A stretch of DNA of 64,000 nt from Streptomyces sp. WAC 01529 (GCF_003945545.1 NZ_CP029617.1:1-64000); one strand, 5' to 3'; counted from the first letter of the stretch, positions 1 to 9,724 are shown. Notes: generated by a model from the sequence alone, not told the origin. Program-made: numbers and translations.

Positions 1-80
1 GGTGAAGGGTGCCGTTGGGGATCGCCGGGCTGGAGTGCGAACGTATGTAACTATCGGATTGGCCGGACCCATCGAAACCA

Positions 81-3000
81 CTATTGGGCCAGTTTCTGCA
101 GGCCGCTGGCTAGATCTGCCTGCACCAGCTCGTCCCGTTGGTCCGGTGTCAGCCAGCGCGCGGAGGATCCAGCAGCGTTCCGCCGCACCCACAGCACGTC
201 ATCAACGGCCTCGGCGACGGCGTGCAGATGACTGATCACCATGACGAGGCGGTCGCCGTCGGCCTGGGCGCGCAGCACCTCCAGGGCGGAGTCCAGTGCG
301 GTGGTGTCGAGGGCTGCGAAGCCTTCGTCGAGGAACAGTGAGCCGAGACTCGGCCCGCTGCGGGCGTGCACTTCGGCGAGCGCCAAAGCCAGGGCGAGCG
401 ACGCCAGGAACTTCTCCCCGCCGGACAGCCGGTTCGGCTGGTGGACAACTCCGGAGCTGCGGCTGACGATGTCGAAGCTGTCGGCGAAGCCGAATCGCAT
501 GTCGGTCATCTGCCCGAGCAGGTCGCTGGCGACGCCGAGCAGCGCACGAGTGCGCAGCGTGGTGAGGTGGCCGAGGAACTTGGCGTCGACCAGTTCGCGG
601 CGCAGCACGTCCAGCGCCTCATAGCGGGCCTCCCCGGCGGCTATCGCAAAGTCCAGGTCAGCGGCTGACTTGATCAGAACCTGTACCTCACGCTGCTTCC
701 TGTGCTGGTCCTCGACCTCTCTGGCTGCTGTCGCAGCCGCGGCGACGAGAGGGTGCAACACCTGCGGTGCCGTCAGGTCGGCCGCGGGGTCGAAGCCGTC
801 GACATCGGCGAGCGCGGCGGCGTGCTCGCCGAGCCCGGTCAGCGCGGCGGCAGCGCGGGCCGCGCCGGCTGCGGACACCTCGGCGAGCTTGTCGCCCAGC
901 CTCGAGGCGGTCTTCGACAGGTCGGCGGTGAACTGGCGGATCTCGGCGATTCCCGGCTCAGCGGGGGCTTGCGGCATCTGATACGGGTCGGCGGCGCCCA
1001 GATGCGTGATCGCCTGTGTGACGGCCTGAGCCCACACGTCTAGGGCGCCGCGCAGCTCGTTCAGCGGCCGTTCCACGGCAGTGCGGTTCTCCTGGTCGAG
1101 GGCGCGCTGCAGGTCGAGGACCGCGTCCTTGTGCGACCGCTGCGTTTCCCTCTTATCGAACAGCCCCTGGATTTCGGTCAGGCGGGCGGCTACGGCAGCG
1201 GCAGCGGCGGCCGCGTCATCTGCGCTCACATCGATCGCTTCGCCCGGCAGCATCGCCTGGATGCGGACAGGCAGCGCGCGGACCTCGGCGGCCATCCGGA
1301 CCACGGCGCGGGCGTGCCGCTCGGAGGCTGCCGCGGCGTCATCGAGGTCGCGCTGATGCGAACTCCTGCGCCCTGCCAGCGCCTTGCGTTCTGCTTCGAT
1401 CACGGCGGTGCGGCCATGCACGTCGCTCTGCAGCCGTTCGGCGTGCGCGGCGGCTGCCTGTTCGCATGCGGTGACGGCGTCAGTGATCGGCGCTGTGTAC
1501 CGCTCGGAGGATTGCTCCAGGTGTGCGGCGCTGGCGGCTGGCACGGCCAGGGCTGCTGCGGCCGCGGTCAGCGTCGCAGCAGCTGATTCGGCGTCGAAGT
1601 CTGCCTTGGTTGCGGCGGCCAGGGCCGCGAGGTCCGCGAAGGCGCGCACTGCGTTTGCTGTGGCGTCTTGTGCCTTGTGCTGAGCGCTTTGATGCTCCCT
1701 CCCGCGTTCGGACACGGCCTCCTCGGCCGCGGTCACGGCGGCGCGGGCTTCGGCGAGTCGGCCGGCGGCCTTGTCACGTGAGGCCTTCGCCTCGCGCAGC
1801 TGCTCTCTCGCGGCGGCCAGCTCGGCCGTACCGGTCTCGGATGCGGGTTCGAAGTCGGCCGGAAGCTTCCGCCGGCACACGAGACAGTCGCCGCCGGGAT
1901 GGAGTTCGGCGGCGATCGCGGCAGCCTTGTCCCGCAGCTGGAGCGTCTCCAGATGCGTCTCGGCGTTCGTGACGTCTTTCTCGGCTGTGGCTGATTCCGC
2001 TTGCAGCGGGCCGACATCCTCGCGAACAACGTCGCGTTTGGCCACTGCGGCGGCTTGATCGCTGGCGGTGTCGGCGACGCGGCGGACGGCCGAGATGGCA
2101 GCGGTGATCAGTGTACGGACAGTGGTGGCGCACGTGCGGATCTCTTGGCTCGCCTCCGCGGCGGCACGGGCTGCCTCTGCCAGGGGTTTGGCGTGGTCGG
2201 CGCGCTTGGTCAGCTCCGCTTCGGTTGCGACGATGGCGGCGCTTTCGTTGGCGAGTTGTTCGGTGAGTGCGGCAAGCCGGTCGCGTTCGCCACGGTGTTC
2301 CTCGGCGCGCTCCGCGAGGGTCTCCAGGACCACGGCGGCTTTGCCGAGGGCGTCCCGTCCTTCTCCGCCTGTGTCGGCTGCCGTGATCGCTGCGGTCAGT
2401 TCATCTTCCCGGGTCGCGGCCTGGGCGGCGCGCTGGTCCAGGGTGTCCCGTCGTGAGGCGATGGCGGCGGCGACGGGCTCGAGTTCGTCAAGGACGGTAT
2501 GGGCGTCGGTCACCGTGCGCGCGGACAGGGTCCGGGCGGCGGTGGCGGCTGCTTCGGCGACGGCACGCGCTGCGGTGGTTTCCTCCTGCAGCGCTGTGAT
2601 GCGGTCGATGGCGGTGTTCAGGCGTTCGGCACGGGCTGCGGCTGCGTCGGCGGCCTTGCCGGCTTCTGCCGCGGCCTGCTCGGGGTCCTCCGGCATGACG
2701 GCGCGTTTGACCCTGGCATCGCCCAGCAGTCCCTTGAGCGTCAGGCAGTGGCGGGCGGCCATCTGCTGGACGGACTCCAGTGATTCGGCGCCGAACAGTT
2801 CCCGCAGCCGCTCGCTTCGCTCCCTGGGGGCGGCGGTGAGGAGCTGGTCGAACTTGCCCTGAGGGAGCAGCCCGACACGCAGGAACGTGTCGTAGCTCAT
2901 CTGCAGCACCGTTCTGATGCGGGCGTCGACGGCGCTGGCGTTGTCGATCTCCTCGCCGGTATCCAGGTTTTTGAGGTGGTGCCGGCCTGCGTTCGCGTTG

Positions 3001-3278
3001 GTGGCGTGCATGGTGCGGTGTACGTGCCAGCGCTGCCCGTCGTGCAGGAAGGTGAGCTCGACGCTCATGGCCTGCGCGCCGTCCGCGATGAGCTGCCGGG
3101 GTTCTTTGGCATCCCAGGAACTCTTGCGGAACAAGGCGAAGGTGATGGCGTCCAGCAGGCTGCTCTTGCCGGCGCCCGTGTCGCCGAGGACTGCGACCAG
3201 GCTCCTGCCGGTGAACTCGACGGTGACCGGGGTGGGGTAGCTGCGGAATCCGGTGAGGGAAAGCGCCAGCGGTCTCAT
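81..3278 (-). CDS. sbcC: SbcC-type SMC-family exonuclease ATPase subunit
   Basis: This is the ATPase half of the SbcCD nuclease, which trims hairpins and protein-blocked DNA ends. The protein has 1065 residues, the usual size for actinobacterial SbcC. It opens with a Rad50/SMC head carrying Walker A GDTGAGKSS near residue 32. Long Ala/Glu-rich coiled coils follow, with a zinc hook CLVC at about 464-468 between the arms. The C-terminal head has signature LSGGEK (about 951) and Walker B LFLDEG (about 984). The ATG overlaps the sbcD stop by 4 bp (ATGA), so the two are translationally coupled and the start is well supported. SbcCD is a housekeeping repair complex, but here it lies back to back with a nuclease-helicase operon in an accessory region, so it may belong to that module. 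Confidence 0.93.
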   Translation of the reverse strand: MRPLALSLTGFRSYPTPVTVEFTGRSLVAVLGDTGAGKSSLLDAITFALFRKSSWDAKEPRQLIADGAQAMSVELTFLHDGQRWHVHRTMHATNANAGRHHLKNLDTGEEIDNASAVDARIRTVLQMSYDTFLRVGLLPQGKFDQLLTAAPRERSERLRELFGAESLESVQQMAARHCLTLKGLLGDARVKRAVMPEDPEQAAAEAGKAADAAAARAERLNTAIDRITALQEETTAARAVAEAAATAARTLSARTVTDAHTVLDELEPVAAAIASRRDTLDQRAAQAATREDELTAAITAADTGGEGRDALGKAAVVLETLAERAEEHRGERDRLAALTEQLANESAAIVATEAELTKRADHAKPLAEAARAAAEASQEIRTCATTVRTLITAAISAVRRVADTASDQAAAVAKRDVVREDVGPLQAESATAEKDVTNAETHLETLQLRDKAAAIAAELHPGGDCLVCRRKLPADFEPASETGTAELAAAREQLREAKASRDKAAGRLAEARAAVTAAEEAVSERGREHQSAQHKAQDATANAVRAFADLAALAAATKADFDAESAAATLTAAAAALAVPAASAAHLEQSSERYTAPITDAVTACEQAAAAHAERLQSDVHGRTAVIEAERKALAGRRSSHQRDLDDAAAASERHARAVVRMAAEVRALPVRIQAMLPGEAIDVSADDAAAAAAAVAARLTEIQGLFDKRETQRSHKDAVLDLQRALDQENRTAVERPLNELRGALDVWAQAVTQAITHLGAADPYQMPQAPAEPGIAEIRQFTADLSKTASRLGDKLAEVSAAGAARAAAALTGLGEHAAALADVDGFDPAADLTAPQVLHPLVAAAATAAREVEDQHRKQREVQVLIKSAADLDFAIAAGEARYEALDVLRRELVDAKFLGHLTTLRTRALLGVASDLLGQMTDMRFGFADSFDIVSRSSGVVHQPNRLSGGEKFLASLALALALAEVHARSGPSLGSLFLDEGFAALDTTALDSALEVLRAQADGDRLVMVISHLHAVAEAVDDVLWVRRNAAGSSARWLTPDQRDELVQADLASGLQKLAQ

Positions 3279-4594
3279 CGCGCCGCCTCCGATCCGGTGC
3301 CGTCGGCCAACAGACCCGAGCGGTCGACGCCGTCAAGGGACAGGCCTGCGATGGCCGCGGCCAGCAGTGTCTCCTCGCAGCACGGTGCGGGATCTTCGGG
3401 ATCCGGTTCGGCTTGCAGGTGGGCGAAGGCGGCCATGACGCGGTCCAGGGCTGGGCCGGTCGTGCCACGGCCGGGCAGGTAGTCGCACAGCAGGTCCTTG
3501 ATGTCGGGCAATTCCCGGGCGGAGGCCTCCCGGTCCAGCACGCGGCCGGCTACCCCGGGGCGGCGCTCCTCGATGTCAACGATCGTCGCCTTCGGCAGCA
3601 TCCTGGCGAGAGTCTCCGGCAGGAACGCACTGGAGGCCTCGACGTTCACCACCGCTTTCACCCAGGCGTCTCCGACGCGGCCGGCGCGCTGCACGATCTC
3701 TTCCAGAGTGCCTTCCAGGCGGATCAGGCGGCGGCCGGAGGTCAGGGGTACGAGTTCGATGCGCGGGTTGGCGCCCGGACCGACCTCGGCAAGTACGACA
3801 CTCTTGGTGTCGCCGCTCTCGCCGAAGTCCATCTGCAGCGGGCTGCCGGCGTAGTAGGCGGGGAACCCGGCACGGCCGACGGGCTGCGGCTTGTGAATGT
3901 GGCCGAGGGCGCCGTAGGCGACGTCGGGCAGGTCCCCAGCTGCGGCCGCGTACTCAGCGCTCAAGGAGATACGCCGCTCCGAGTAGGAAGGGGTGGCCCC
4001 TTCGATAAACAGGTGGGCGGCGAAGACCAGGACGTCCCGGGCACCGCGGCCGGCGGTCAGGCGGCGGTAGACGTCGGCCTGGACGGTGCGCATCCGCTCG
4101 GCGTAGGTCGCGGTGGTCAGGGCGGGGTCGGCGAAGTCGTAGGTGAACCGGTTGGGATGCAGGTACGGCAGCGCGCCGATGCGCAGCGTCAACTCCCCGT
4201 CCTTGGTGGGGTATTCGGCGACGAGCAGCCCGTCGGGGCGGGCGTCGGTAGCAAAGCGCACCCGGACCTGGTCTCCTTCGCGGGTGCCCATGTCGTTCAG
4301 GACGAACTCCAGGAACGCCAGGACGTAGGGGGTGTCGTGGTTGCCGGCGACGACGACCACGGGCGCGATCGCACCGAGGCGGCGCAGCGCCTGCGCGGCG
4401 CGCCGCATGTCGTCCAGGCTCGGCCTGGGGCCGTCGAACAGGTCACCGCTGTGCACGATCAGGTCGGGGGCGAAGTCGGCGGCGATCTCGACGATCTCGT
4501 CCAGGACGGCGTCGAACTCGCCGTCGCGTCGGTGGTGGCGGCCGATCTGGCGACCCAGGTGCCAGTCGGAGGTATGGAATACGCGTCCCGTCAC
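3275..4594 (-). CDS. sbcD: SbcD-type metallophosphoesterase nuclease subunit
   Basis: This is the Mre11-like Mn-dependent nuclease subunit that pairs with SbcC. The GTG start at 4594 gives 439 aa and has GGAGG seven nt upstream; the open frame extends further upstream, but without similarity. Calcineurin-like phosphoesterase motifs are visible in order: SDWHLG at about 9-14, HSGDLFD near 57, AGNHD near 95, then a later AAH motif and GHIHKP. All expected metal ligands appear present. It is the first gene of the sbcDC operon. About 135 bp separates it from a divergent operon starting at 4730, so both sets of genes may share a regulatory region. Confidence 0.93.
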   Translation of the reverse strand: MTGRVFHTSDWHLGRQIGRHHRRDGEFDAVLDEIVEIAADFAPDLIVHSGDLFDGPRPSLDDMRRAAQALRRLGAIAPVVVVAGNHDTPYVLAFLEFVLNDMGTREGDQVRVRFATDARPDGLLVAEYPTKDGELTLRIGALPYLHPNRFTYDFADPALTTATYAERMRTVQADVYRRLTAGRGARDVLVFAAHLFIEGATPSYSERRISLSAEYAAAAGDLPDVAYGALGHIHKPQPVGRAGFPAYYAGSPLQMDFGESGDTKSVVLAEVGPGANPRIELVPLTSGRRLIRLEGTLEEIVQRAGRVGDAWVKAVVNVEASSAFLPETLARMLPKATIVDIEERRPGVAGRVLDREASARELPDIKDLLCDYLPGRGTTGPALDRVMAAFAHLQAEPDPEDPAPCCEETLLAAAIAGLSLDGVDRSGLLADGTGSEAAR

Positions 4595-4716
4595 GGGTGC
4601 CTCCAGGAGGACGGTCTGCAGGCCGACGCGGGCTGCGCCGCCGCGGGTCGGAGGTTCGGTGGCAACGACTGTACACACAATCTCAGGAAGAAGTCTGGGA
4701 AACTCTGGAAGCCTGG

Positions 4717-4729
4717 TAGCGTCTGGGCC
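4717..4729 (+). promoter_or_regulatory. Probable leaderless promoter (-10 TAGCGT)
   Basis: TAGCGT at 4717-4722 fits the TANNNT -10 pattern of Streptomyces. It ends exactly 7 nt before the ATG at 4730, so transcription would begin at or beside the first base of the start codon. No ribosome site is present, which fits a leaderless message. The same layout recurs at 31260, 40538 and 63748. No convincing -35 box is visible. Confidence 0.5.
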
Positions 4730-5575
4730 ATGAGTGATCCGCTGGACGCCCTGGAGAAGAGCATCGGCACCCTGCGCCGCGCGATCCGCGACGCCTCCGC
4801 CGCCGGTGACACCGAGCGTGCCGGCGAGCTGCGGATGCAGCTGCGCCGCGCCGAGCGGGCCTGGGACGCCCTCATCGACGCCGACGAACCGGCGGCCGCG
4901 CCGCCCCGCCCCGCCCCGGAAGCAGCCCCTGCCGCCCGGGGGGCGCAGCTCCCGGCGCGCGAACACGTCCACCGCGCCCTGATGCTGCTCGGGACCCCGG
5001 CCGCCCCCAAACTGATCGTCGGCGTGCACGAGGCGTTCTTCCCGGGAGAGCTGTCCGCGTCCAAGCTCTCCAGCCTGCGCCGGGACGAGGAGCGTTCCTA
5101 CCGCTCCAGTCCGGGTGCCCGCCCGTACTACCTGTGCCCGGCACTGGCGCACGACCTGCTGACACCGGTGCGGGCACTGATCACCATCAGCACCTGGACG
5201 CTGGAGCAGCGCATCATCGGCCCGCTGTCACCGCGCGTGGACTTCCTCACCAGCGCGATCAGCATCGCCGAAGCGGTGCACACCGCAGCCGAGTCCACAC
5301 CGGACGGGCCCAGCCCGGAGGCCCTGCGCCTGCTGTGGCGCTTCGCCGTCAACATCCCCGACGCCATGCCGAGAAACGCCTCCGGTCACGAGGGCGCGCT
5401 GGAACCCCAGCAGGTGATCGGCGCCGCCCAGGCCGAGCTGGACGTGCATACCGGCACCGACCGCGCCACCCGGGCGGCAGCCGCACGGCGAGCCCGTAAG
5501 TCCCTCGGGGACGACGGACAGCTGTTCGGCGCGCCCCTGCAGGGCGTCACGCATCTGCGGTCGGCCCGCGCCTGA
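4730..5575 (+). CDS. Unknown 281-aa protein, first gene of nuclease-helicase operon
   Basis: I do not recognise this family. Residues 1-45 are a charged helix that may form a coiled coil (rich in R, E, A). A Pro/Ala linker follows. The part from about 85 to 150 (HRALMLLG, then SKLSSLRRDEERSY) could be a winged-helix DNA-binding fold. The remainder is helical with a basic tail. There is no signal peptide or membrane segment. The ATG at 4730 sits 7 nt after a TAGCGT box, consistent with a leaderless message. It leads an operon with a Cas4-like nuclease, an unknown protein and an SF1 helicase, so a DNA-recognition or adaptor role is an inference from position and the helical N-terminus only. Confidence 0.8.
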   Translation: MSDPLDALEKSIGTLRRAIRDASAAGDTERAGELRMQLRRAERAWDALIDADEPAAAPPRPAPEAAPAARGAQLPAREHVHRALMLLGTPAAPKLIVGVHEAFFPGELSASKLSSLRRDEERSYRSSPGARPYYLCPALAHDLLTPVRALITISTWTLEQRIIGPLSPRVDFLTSAISIAEAVHTAAESTPDGPSPEALRLLWRFAVNIPDAMPRNASGHEGALEPQQVIGAAQAELDVHTGTDRATRAAAARRARKSLGDDGQLFGAPLQGVTHLRSARA

Positions 5576-5623
5576 CTCCCGTCTCCCCGCAGCCCTTTCT
5601 CCTCCGCAAGGATCTACGAGACC

Positions 5624-6769
5624 GTGAAAAACCCAGTCGACGACCGCCTCGACGCACTGCGCGGATCCGCGAAGCGCCTGGACTACAACGCCAGGTCGCT
5701 GGCGGCCCTGGAGAACAACCCGCGCTGCACGCTGCGGGCCCTGCTGGACGCCTCCGGCTCCGACAAGGCCGCGATCGCCACACACGTCGGCCATCCCCCG
5801 TCCTTCGGCCAGTCCTCCTTCGCCATCACCCGCGGCAACGCCTTCGAGGCGATGGTGAAAGACAACGGCTGTGCGGAGCTCCTGCGCGTCCTGCGCGAGA
5901 CCCTGGAGCTGACACTGCCGGAGGTGGGCTACGAGGACCTGAACGACGTCGGCGGCGACGGCCGCTCCAAGCAGCGCCACGAGCGCACCGAAGAGGTCCT
6001 GCTGCGGGCCGCCCGGGGCGAGGGCGACGCCACCTTGTTCGACCACCCGATGCTGCGCCTGCTGATCGGCGGGCACAAGGTGTACCTGGAGCCCGACCTG
6101 GTCGCCCTCCGCATCGACGGACGCTTCCACGTCGTGGAGATCAAGAGCTTCCCGATCATCGACGACCAGGCAGACTCCACGCAGGTACGGGCGGCGACCA
6201 CACAGGCATGCGCGTACATCATCGCGCTGCGCGACCTGCTCGGGCGGGCCGGCATCGGCGAGGAGGCCGTCTCCGACACGATCGTGCTGGTCGCGCCGAA
6301 GGACTTCACCAACCGGCCGACCGGCGCGTTCGTCGACGCCCGCAAGCAGGTGGCCGCTCTGACCCGTCAGCTGTCCCGCATCGAGCGCATCGGAGACCTG
6401 GTGGACCTGCTCCCCGAGGACCTCACCTTCGATCTCGACCCCACCCCTGACAAGAACAAGCAGCCCCGGCGCCCGGCCGAGGAGCTGGCCGAGGCACTGG
6501 ATCAGGTCCTCGTGACGTACCGACCGGACTGCCTGAACCACTGCGAGATGGCGTTCTACTGCCGCTCCCGTGCCCGAGCGGAAGCCTCGCTGGATGTCCT
6601 CGGGCCGACAGTGCGCGAGCAGTTCGGCGGCATCGACACCACGACCATGGTCATGGGACTGGCGCGCGGAGAACTGACACCGAGCGAGGACCAGGTGGAG
6701 ATAGCCGCGGCCCTCCGGCACGCCGCACGGCTGCGCGCAGAACTGGAAGACCTCGGGGGTGCGGCATGA
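5624..6769 (+). CDS. Cas4-like PD-(D/E)XK nuclease with putative Fe-S cluster
   Basis: This 381-aa protein has a RecB/Cas4-type nuclease core. A conserved Asp lies in YLEPDLVALRI near 160, followed by FHVVEIKSF near 170 (the E-I-K element) and a Gln-containing helix downstream (TTQACAY). Near the C-terminus three cysteines in CLNHCEMAFYC (about 305-315), together with a Cys near residue 40 (NNPRCTLR), match the four-Cys Fe-S arrangement of Cas4, AddB and Dna2 nucleases. The GTG start is chosen because the frame opens there; the Shine-Dalgarno (AAGGA) is distant. It overlaps the next gene by 4 bp. With the SF1 helicase two genes downstream it could form a split Dna2/AddAB-like helicase-nuclease. 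No cas1 or CRISPR array is nearby, so it is not part of CRISPR adaptation here. Confidence 0.82.
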   Translation: MKNPVDDRLDALRGSAKRLDYNARSLAALENNPRCTLRALLDASGSDKAAIATHVGHPPSFGQSSFAITRGNAFEAMVKDNGCAELLRVLRETLELTLPEVGYEDLNDVGGDGRSKQRHERTEEVLLRAARGEGDATLFDHPMLRLLIGGHKVYLEPDLVALRIDGRFHVVEIKSFPIIDDQADSTQVRAATTQACAYIIALRDLLGRAGIGEEAVSDTIVLVAPKDFTNRPTGAFVDARKQVAALTRQLSRIERIGDLVDLLPEDLTFDLDPTPDKNKQPRRPAEELAEALDQVLVTYRPDCLNHCEMAFYCRSRARAEASLDVLGPTVREQFGGIDTTTMVMGLARGELTPSEDQVEIAAALRHAARLRAELEDLGGAA

Positions 6770-8274
6770 GCACGCTGTCGGCGCTGGCACACGTGCAGGC
6801 GATGGAGACGATGCAGGCGGTGCCCCGGACCGAGTTCCGGCACCGGCACCTCTCGGGCCGGCCACTGGTGATCGTCCCGCTGGCCATGGCCGGAGAGGCC
6901 GGGGCTCCCCTGGCCGCCATGGTCGGCTCCGCCAAGAGGAACGGAACCCTGCTCGTCGTGGCCCAGCCCCGCAACCGCGACCAGCGGTTCGCGTTCGCCG
7001 CCGACCTCGGCCGGATCGTGATGAACTACATCAACTCCTTCCGCCAGAACCGCCGCGGGGAAGGCGAGCGTTCCCGGTACACCGACGCGCCTCAGATCCT
7101 GGTGCCCAACGCCGGCGGCGTCAAAGCCCTGGCCGACCTGGGCCGCATGTGCCGCTTCCGCGCGACGTCCGGTCCCTACGCGGTGCCGGACGTCGTACCG
7201 GAGTTCGGCATGTGGCTGACGTTCCTGGTCGACAGGGCCGAGCAGGCCGGCACCTCCACGCTGCTGCCCGTCACCGCAATGCTCACCGAGCACTGGGCGA
7301 CCGGCCAGAGCACGCTCGAGGATCAGAACCTCGCCTCCCTGATGGCCTGGATCGCTCCCCCGCCGGGCCTGAGCGTCGAGCAGGCCATGGCCGATGCCGA
7401 GAACCCGGACGTGTGCCCGCCGGCGGGCCCGCCGACCTCCCCCGAGTTCGACAACCGCGACCTGGCCCCGGCGATCAGAAGGTTCGACACGGCCCACACC
7501 CTCGGCGACCCGCATGCGCTGGCCGCCGCCGAGACCGAACTGCGGGAACTGATCGCGGGACAGATCCAGCCCACCTGGCGCATGGTGTGGCAGGCCATAT
7601 CACTGCTGCGCTCCGTGCCCGAGGCACCGCGGACCGCCAAGCGCTTCGAAGGCGACTGCAAGGCCTTCACTAAGTACTCCGACTACCGGGACTCCGACGG
7701 CCCTCCGCAGCGCAAACGGGACAACGCGATCGGTGCGGCCCGGCGGCTGGGCTGGCTGGAGCACGCGCTGGCCGAATTCGAGTCCGACATGGCGTTCGAC
7801 GATCGGTTCGTGCTGGCCGATCGGCGCAGCGCCGGGGAGGCGTTCGCCGGGACGGTCGTGGAGGCCGACCCCGGCCGGGTGGTCACCACGGACAAAAACA
7901 GGCGTGTGCCGCGGCCCCGCGTCACCGTCCGCACCGAAGATCCCGTGCGCCTGGCCGCCGACACCAAGCTGATCAGCCCGTCCCTGCCGACCGGACACAA
8001 AGCCATGATCGTCTCCGTCCTCTCCGACGGCGGCACCACACGGGTCACGGTGGAGATCACCGGCGGCATGGGACGCAGCCGCGTCCCGCAGCAGGGCACC
8101 GTCCCGGAACTGGGCCAGCGCATCGCCTACCTACCCGATCCGGGATGGCGCCCAGCGCCGCAGTTCCCGGCCTCCGACGCCACCCCGTGGACACACAGTG
8201 CCGCCGACGATAGCGGCACCGACTCCGTCATACCCGAGGACGCCGCCGCAGAGGAGTGGGGCAATGAGGACTGA
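6766..8274 (+). CDS. Unknown 502-aa protein of nuclease-helicase operon
   Basis: I do not recognise this family. The protein is soluble and mostly alpha/beta in its first half (hydrophobic strands such as LVIVPLAMAG and GTLLVVAQP). It then has a helical middle with WRMVWQAISLL near 270 and a charged segment rich in R, D and K near 305. A beta-rich tail from about 355 to 460 could be an OB or SH3-like domain. The last 30 residues are acidic. The ATG overlaps the upstream nuclease stop (ATGA), and the stop overlaps the downstream helicase start by 11 nt, so it is translated with both. A role as scaffold or regulatory subunit of the helicase-nuclease is inference from gene order. Confidence 0.8.
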   Translation: MSTLSALAHVQAMETMQAVPRTEFRHRHLSGRPLVIVPLAMAGEAGAPLAAMVGSAKRNGTLLVVAQPRNRDQRFAFAADLGRIVMNYINSFRQNRRGEGERSRYTDAPQILVPNAGGVKALADLGRMCRFRATSGPYAVPDVVPEFGMWLTFLVDRAEQAGTSTLLPVTAMLTEHWATGQSTLEDQNLASLMAWIAPPPGLSVEQAMADAENPDVCPPAGPPTSPEFDNRDLAPAIRRFDTAHTLGDPHALAAAETELRELIAGQIQPTWRMVWQAISLLRSVPEAPRTAKRFEGDCKAFTKYSDYRDSDGPPQRKRDNAIGAARRLGWLEHALAEFESDMAFDDRFVLADRRSAGEAFAGTVVEADPGRVVTTDKNRRVPRPRVTVRTEDPVRLAADTKLISPSLPTGHKAMIVSVLSDGGTTRVTVEITGGMGRSRVPQQGTVPELGQRIAYLPDPGWRPAPQFPASDATPWTHSAADDSGTDSVIPEDAAAEEWGNED

Positions 8275-9625
8275 CACCAGCGCGACGCCCGAACCAGCCG
8301 CACCCAACCCTGCAACGGCCGCTGCCGCTGCCACCGAGGCGATCCTCACAGACATGGCCGACGGGCGTCACAGGGCCGTGGTCGTCGACTCCCCGCCCGG
8401 CGCTGGCAAGAGCACTCTGGTGGTCCGCGCCGCCCAGGAACTCACCGAAGGCGGCGAGCGCCCGATCGTCGTCGCCCAGACCAACAACCAGGTCGACGAC
8501 CTGGTCGTACGTCTGGCAAAGGAGCACCCCGGCATCGCCGTCGGACGGCTGAGTGCCACCGGCTACAACCCGCCGCCGGTCCTGAATGCCCTGACGAACA
8601 CAACCGTCGGCCGCACCCTGGCCGACCTGGCCGGCTGCCGGATCATCGTCGCCACCGCAGCCAAGTGGGCCACCGTCCGCGACGCCACGTTCGGCTGGGC
8701 GATCCTGGACGAGGCCTACCAGATGCGTTCGGACATGCTGCTGCAGATCGTCGAACGCTTCGATCAAGGCCTGTTCGTCGGCGACCCGGGCCAGTTGGAC
8801 CCATTCACGATCGTCGGTACCGAGCGCTGGATCGGGCTGCCGCACGACCCCACGCAGAACGGCGTCAGCGTAATGCTGCAGCACAACCAGAACATCCCCG
8901 TACACCGGCTGCCGGTGTCCTGGCGCCTGCCGCTCTCGGCCGCACCCACCATCGCCCAGGCGTTCTACCCGTTCACCCCCTTCACCTCCGGAACCGGCGA
9001 CGACACGCGTGCCCTGGAGTTCCGCACCGCCGGACTCGCCCGCACCGACCTGGACGAAACCCTCGCGGAGGCCTTCACCACCGGCTGGGCACTGCACGAA
9101 CTGCCCCGCCGCCACGTCCCGCGAACCGACACCGAGACCCTCCAGACCGCCGCCGACCTCGCCGGTCGGCTGCTGGGCCGCGGAGCGGTCGCCACCTGCG
9201 AACGCCACCCGGGCGGCCGGCCCCTGGAACCCGGCGACATCGCCATCGGCGTCGCTCACCGCGACCAGGCCGACTTGGTCCGGACCGCGCTGGCCCGCAC
9301 AGGCAACCCCAATGCGCCAAGCGTGGCGGTGGACACCGCGAACCGGCTGCAGGGCCGCGAGTTCGAAGTCGTCATCGTCGTGCACCCGCTGTCCGGCCGC
9401 CGGGACGCCACAGCCTTCCACCTGGAAGCCGGACGACTGTGTGTCCTCGCCTCCCGCCACCGGCAGGCATGCATCGTCGTCACCCGCGAAGGAATCGCCG
9501 ACCTCCTGGACAGCCACCCCTCGACCGACCCCGTGCATCTGTCCGTGCCCGCCAAATTCCCCGACGGCTGGGAAGCCAACCAGGTCATGCTGGCCAAACT
9601 CGCACTGCATCGCGTCGCCGCGTGA
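8264..9625 (+). CDS. SF1 (UvrD/AAA_19-like) helicase
   Basis: This 453-aa superfamily 1 DNA helicase has Walker A in DSPPGAGKST near residue 45. Motif Ia is in IVVAQTNNQ, and motif II is ILDEAYQM near 147, where DEAY replaces the usual DEAQ. The late motif, near 357 (DTANRLQGREFEVVIV), matches the UvrD-like C-terminal ATP-binding half. There is no 2B insertion of the size seen in UvrD, so it is compact and closer to the AAA_19/Dna2-helicase class. The ATG at 8264 lies inside the end of the upstream gene, with GGAG about 8 nt before it. It is the last gene of the operon and is probably the motor for the Cas4-like nuclease. Confidence 0.85.
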   Translation: MRTDTSATPEPAAPNPATAAAAATEAILTDMADGRHRAVVVDSPPGAGKSTLVVRAAQELTEGGERPIVVAQTNNQVDDLVVRLAKEHPGIAVGRLSATGYNPPPVLNALTNTTVGRTLADLAGCRIIVATAAKWATVRDATFGWAILDEAYQMRSDMLLQIVERFDQGLFVGDPGQLDPFTIVGTERWIGLPHDPTQNGVSVMLQHNQNIPVHRLPVSWRLPLSAAPTIAQAFYPFTPFTSGTGDDTRALEFRTAGLARTDLDETLAEAFTTGWALHELPRRHVPRTDTETLQTAADLAGRLLGRGAVATCERHPGGRPLEPGDIAIGVAHRDQADLVRTALARTGNPNAPSVAVDTANRLQGREFEVVIVVHPLSGRRDATAFHLEAGRLCVLASRHRQACIVVTREGIADLLDSHPSTDPVHLSVPAKFPDGWEANQVMLAKLALHRVAA

Positions 9626-9724
9626 CTTCGACACAGGCACCCACGGCCCACAGGTAGGTCGGTCGTCCCACGACGACCACGGTGGCACCCGCAACCGTGA
9701 AGGCGCTGGCTCGATGCGCGTTGG

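Noticed and set aside
1..80. Small plus-strand frame at the left edge
   Set aside because: It is mostly antisense to the end of sbcC, with no ribosome site or conserved content.
3413..4729. Plus-strand extension upstream of the gene at 4730
   Set aside because: It overlaps sbcD completely. The conserved part begins at ATG 4730, right after a promoter-like box.
5624..6769. CRISPR Cas4 assignment
   Set aside because: The nuclease is Cas4-like, but no cas1, cas2 or repeat-spacer array exists in the window, so a CRISPR role is not supported.
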